A stretch of DNA of 64,000 nt. Source: Nemertoderma westbladi. Its lineage: Eukaryota; Xenacoelomorpha; Nemertodermatida; Nemertodermatidae. The notes under the pieces are model-generated. The model was given only the letters and a program-made list of their open reading frames with translations, was not told the DNA's origin and ran no database searches. Of the stretch, positions 62,922 through 64,000 are shown one piece after another. The stretch is taken from the NCBI GenBank assembly GCA_032718475.1, contig JAUCBJ010008173.1:10001-74000 (forward strand). Direction: 5' to 3'. The position numbers and the translations under genes were made by a program. Position 1 is the first letter of the stretch. Each line of letters starts with the position of its first letter.

Positions 62922-63495
62922 TTCAGATAATTGTAGGCTGAGTTGCTGTCTGACTGTTGTTGAGTTTGGAGAGATTGCGGCGTGTGTAGAGTTTGTCTGA
63001 TAAAGTGCCGTTAGTAAGTTGGGGCAGCCATATGCTGAAGGTCAATCCCCTCTTAAAGAATAAGTCGTACTACCGTGTTAGAACGCATACTAACTAACAG
63101 TTTCAGAGTCTGCATATACTGTAGTTTATCTAGGCTTGATCGTAGTCTGCCAGTGTTTTAGCCTGTGTTTGTTTGTGTGGTCTGTTCAGGTACCGTAATA
63201 GTTATTACTCAAATATTTGTAGGCTGGATTGTTGTCTGGCTATTTTTGGGTCTGAAGGGATTGCTGCGTGTGTAGAGTTGGTCTGATCAAGTGCCGTTAG
63301 TAAGTTGGGGCAGCCATAAGCGGTAAGGTCAATCCCCTCTTAAAGAGTAAGTCGTACTACCGTGTTAGAACGCATACTAACTAACAGTTTCAGAATCTGC
63401 ACATACTGTGGTTTGTTTAGGCTTAATAGTAGTCTGCCAGCGTTTGGTTTGTATTTGTTTGAGTATTCTGTACGGGTAGCGTAATATTTATTATT
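62922..63495 (+). repeat. 284-bp tandem duplication with a conserved core
   Basis: Copies start near 62922 and 63206. The most conserved part is gtgccgttagtaagttgggg, cagccata, tcaatcccctcttaaaga, then taagtcgtactaccgtgtta and gaacgcatactaactaacag. No long reading frame in either copy. Confidence 0.85.
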
Positions 63496-64000
63496 CAGAG
63501 TTTATGCGATTATTCGCAACATTCATGTCCCCAAGTTTATTCCTACAGTAATTGTGCTTGTTATACATACCGTTATAGTTAAACTAACCCCGGTACTACA
63601 TCAGGGCTGCTTGGCGTAGGTAAAGACTGACGACTTTGTGCTTCGGTCACTCCAGCAGATGCCGTGGTTCTTTTAACTGTTCAAGTATATTTAACTACTG
63701 ATTATTTGTTATACCGGTACTTGTACCTAATTTAGGGTTTAGTGTACAGTGCTATCCGAAGTAATTAGTGTAGGCAGTATATTTGTGTTGTAAAGTGGTT
63801 GATAGGCACATTCGTTAGCTCTATTAGCTTCTGGGTAGGAACAATCCGTGATACATAACGTAGTACCTATAGCGATACGGTTATAGGTCGTCAGACGGTG
63901 GTATTTTCCTATCTGGACAGTACAATATATTTACTACTACTTATTATTTCAAATACCATAGTACCCTGTCCGTTGTAATACAGTAATAACCAGAATTCTA
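63496..64000. other. No gene seen
   Basis: Right end of the window; no supported feature. Confidence 0.5.

Overview
This is animal nuclear DNA, AT-rich and crowded with repeats. Evidence: spliced exons with consensus donors and acceptors, metazoan protein families (an Ig-FN3-PAN receptor, a salt-inducible kinase, a Bcl-2 family protein, a cereblon-type CULT domain), non-LTR retrotransposons, tRNA-derived SINEs and many terminal-inverted-repeat (TIR) elements. Frequent motifs such as taggcctac and ggtaccggtacc, together with these families, suggest a marine invertebrate, perhaps a deuterostome. The species cannot be fixed from sequence alone.

Layout. 1-9 kb: a Thr/Ser/Pro-coding 36-bp repeat, LINE and SINE fragments, and two exons of a plus-strand extracellular protein (Ig+FN3 at 2835-3440, PAN/Apple at 5469-5771). 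A 3-kb CR1/Jockey-like LINE sits just after the second exon. 9.5-11.7 kb: a 45-bp minisatellite with a 942-bp higher-order duplication. 13-19.3 kb: an inverted-repeat element, direct repeats and a broken RTE-like LINE. 19.6-21.9 kb: a small unknown gene (+) and the last exon of a CULT-domain gene (-). 24.5-27.8 kb: a nested 56/33-bp minisatellite and an uninterrupted SIK3-like kinase gene (-).

30.4-43.9 kb holds two adjacent 6.5-kb elements with long inverted arms, each carrying younger insertions with recognisable target-site duplications (TSDs). 44.4-47.5 kb holds two full-length, oppositely oriented 1.28-kb elements with ~147-bp internal repeats, which resemble Helentron/pearl-type elements. 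47.5-52.7 kb: LINE fragments, a Harbinger-like MITE, a TA-flanked TIR element and a cluster of TTCTAGAA palindromes. 52.7-54.6 kb: a 21-bp minisatellite. 55.98-56.69 kb: a single-exon Bcl-2-like gene (+). 57.6-58.85 kb: a 44-bp minisatellite. 59-64 kb: dispersed repeats, a decayed piggyBac transposase and a 284-bp tandem duplication.

The host genes show no operon-like or pathway relationship. They are GC-richer islands in repeat-dominated DNA. The strongest leads are the CULT exon with a complete cereblon-type tri-tryptophan pocket, the divergent Bcl-2 protein, the phase-1 modular Ig-FN3/PAN receptor, the intronless short SIK3-like kinase, and the layered transposons whose TSDs and inverted arms let insertion order be read directly. 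No convincing wholly new system was seen.
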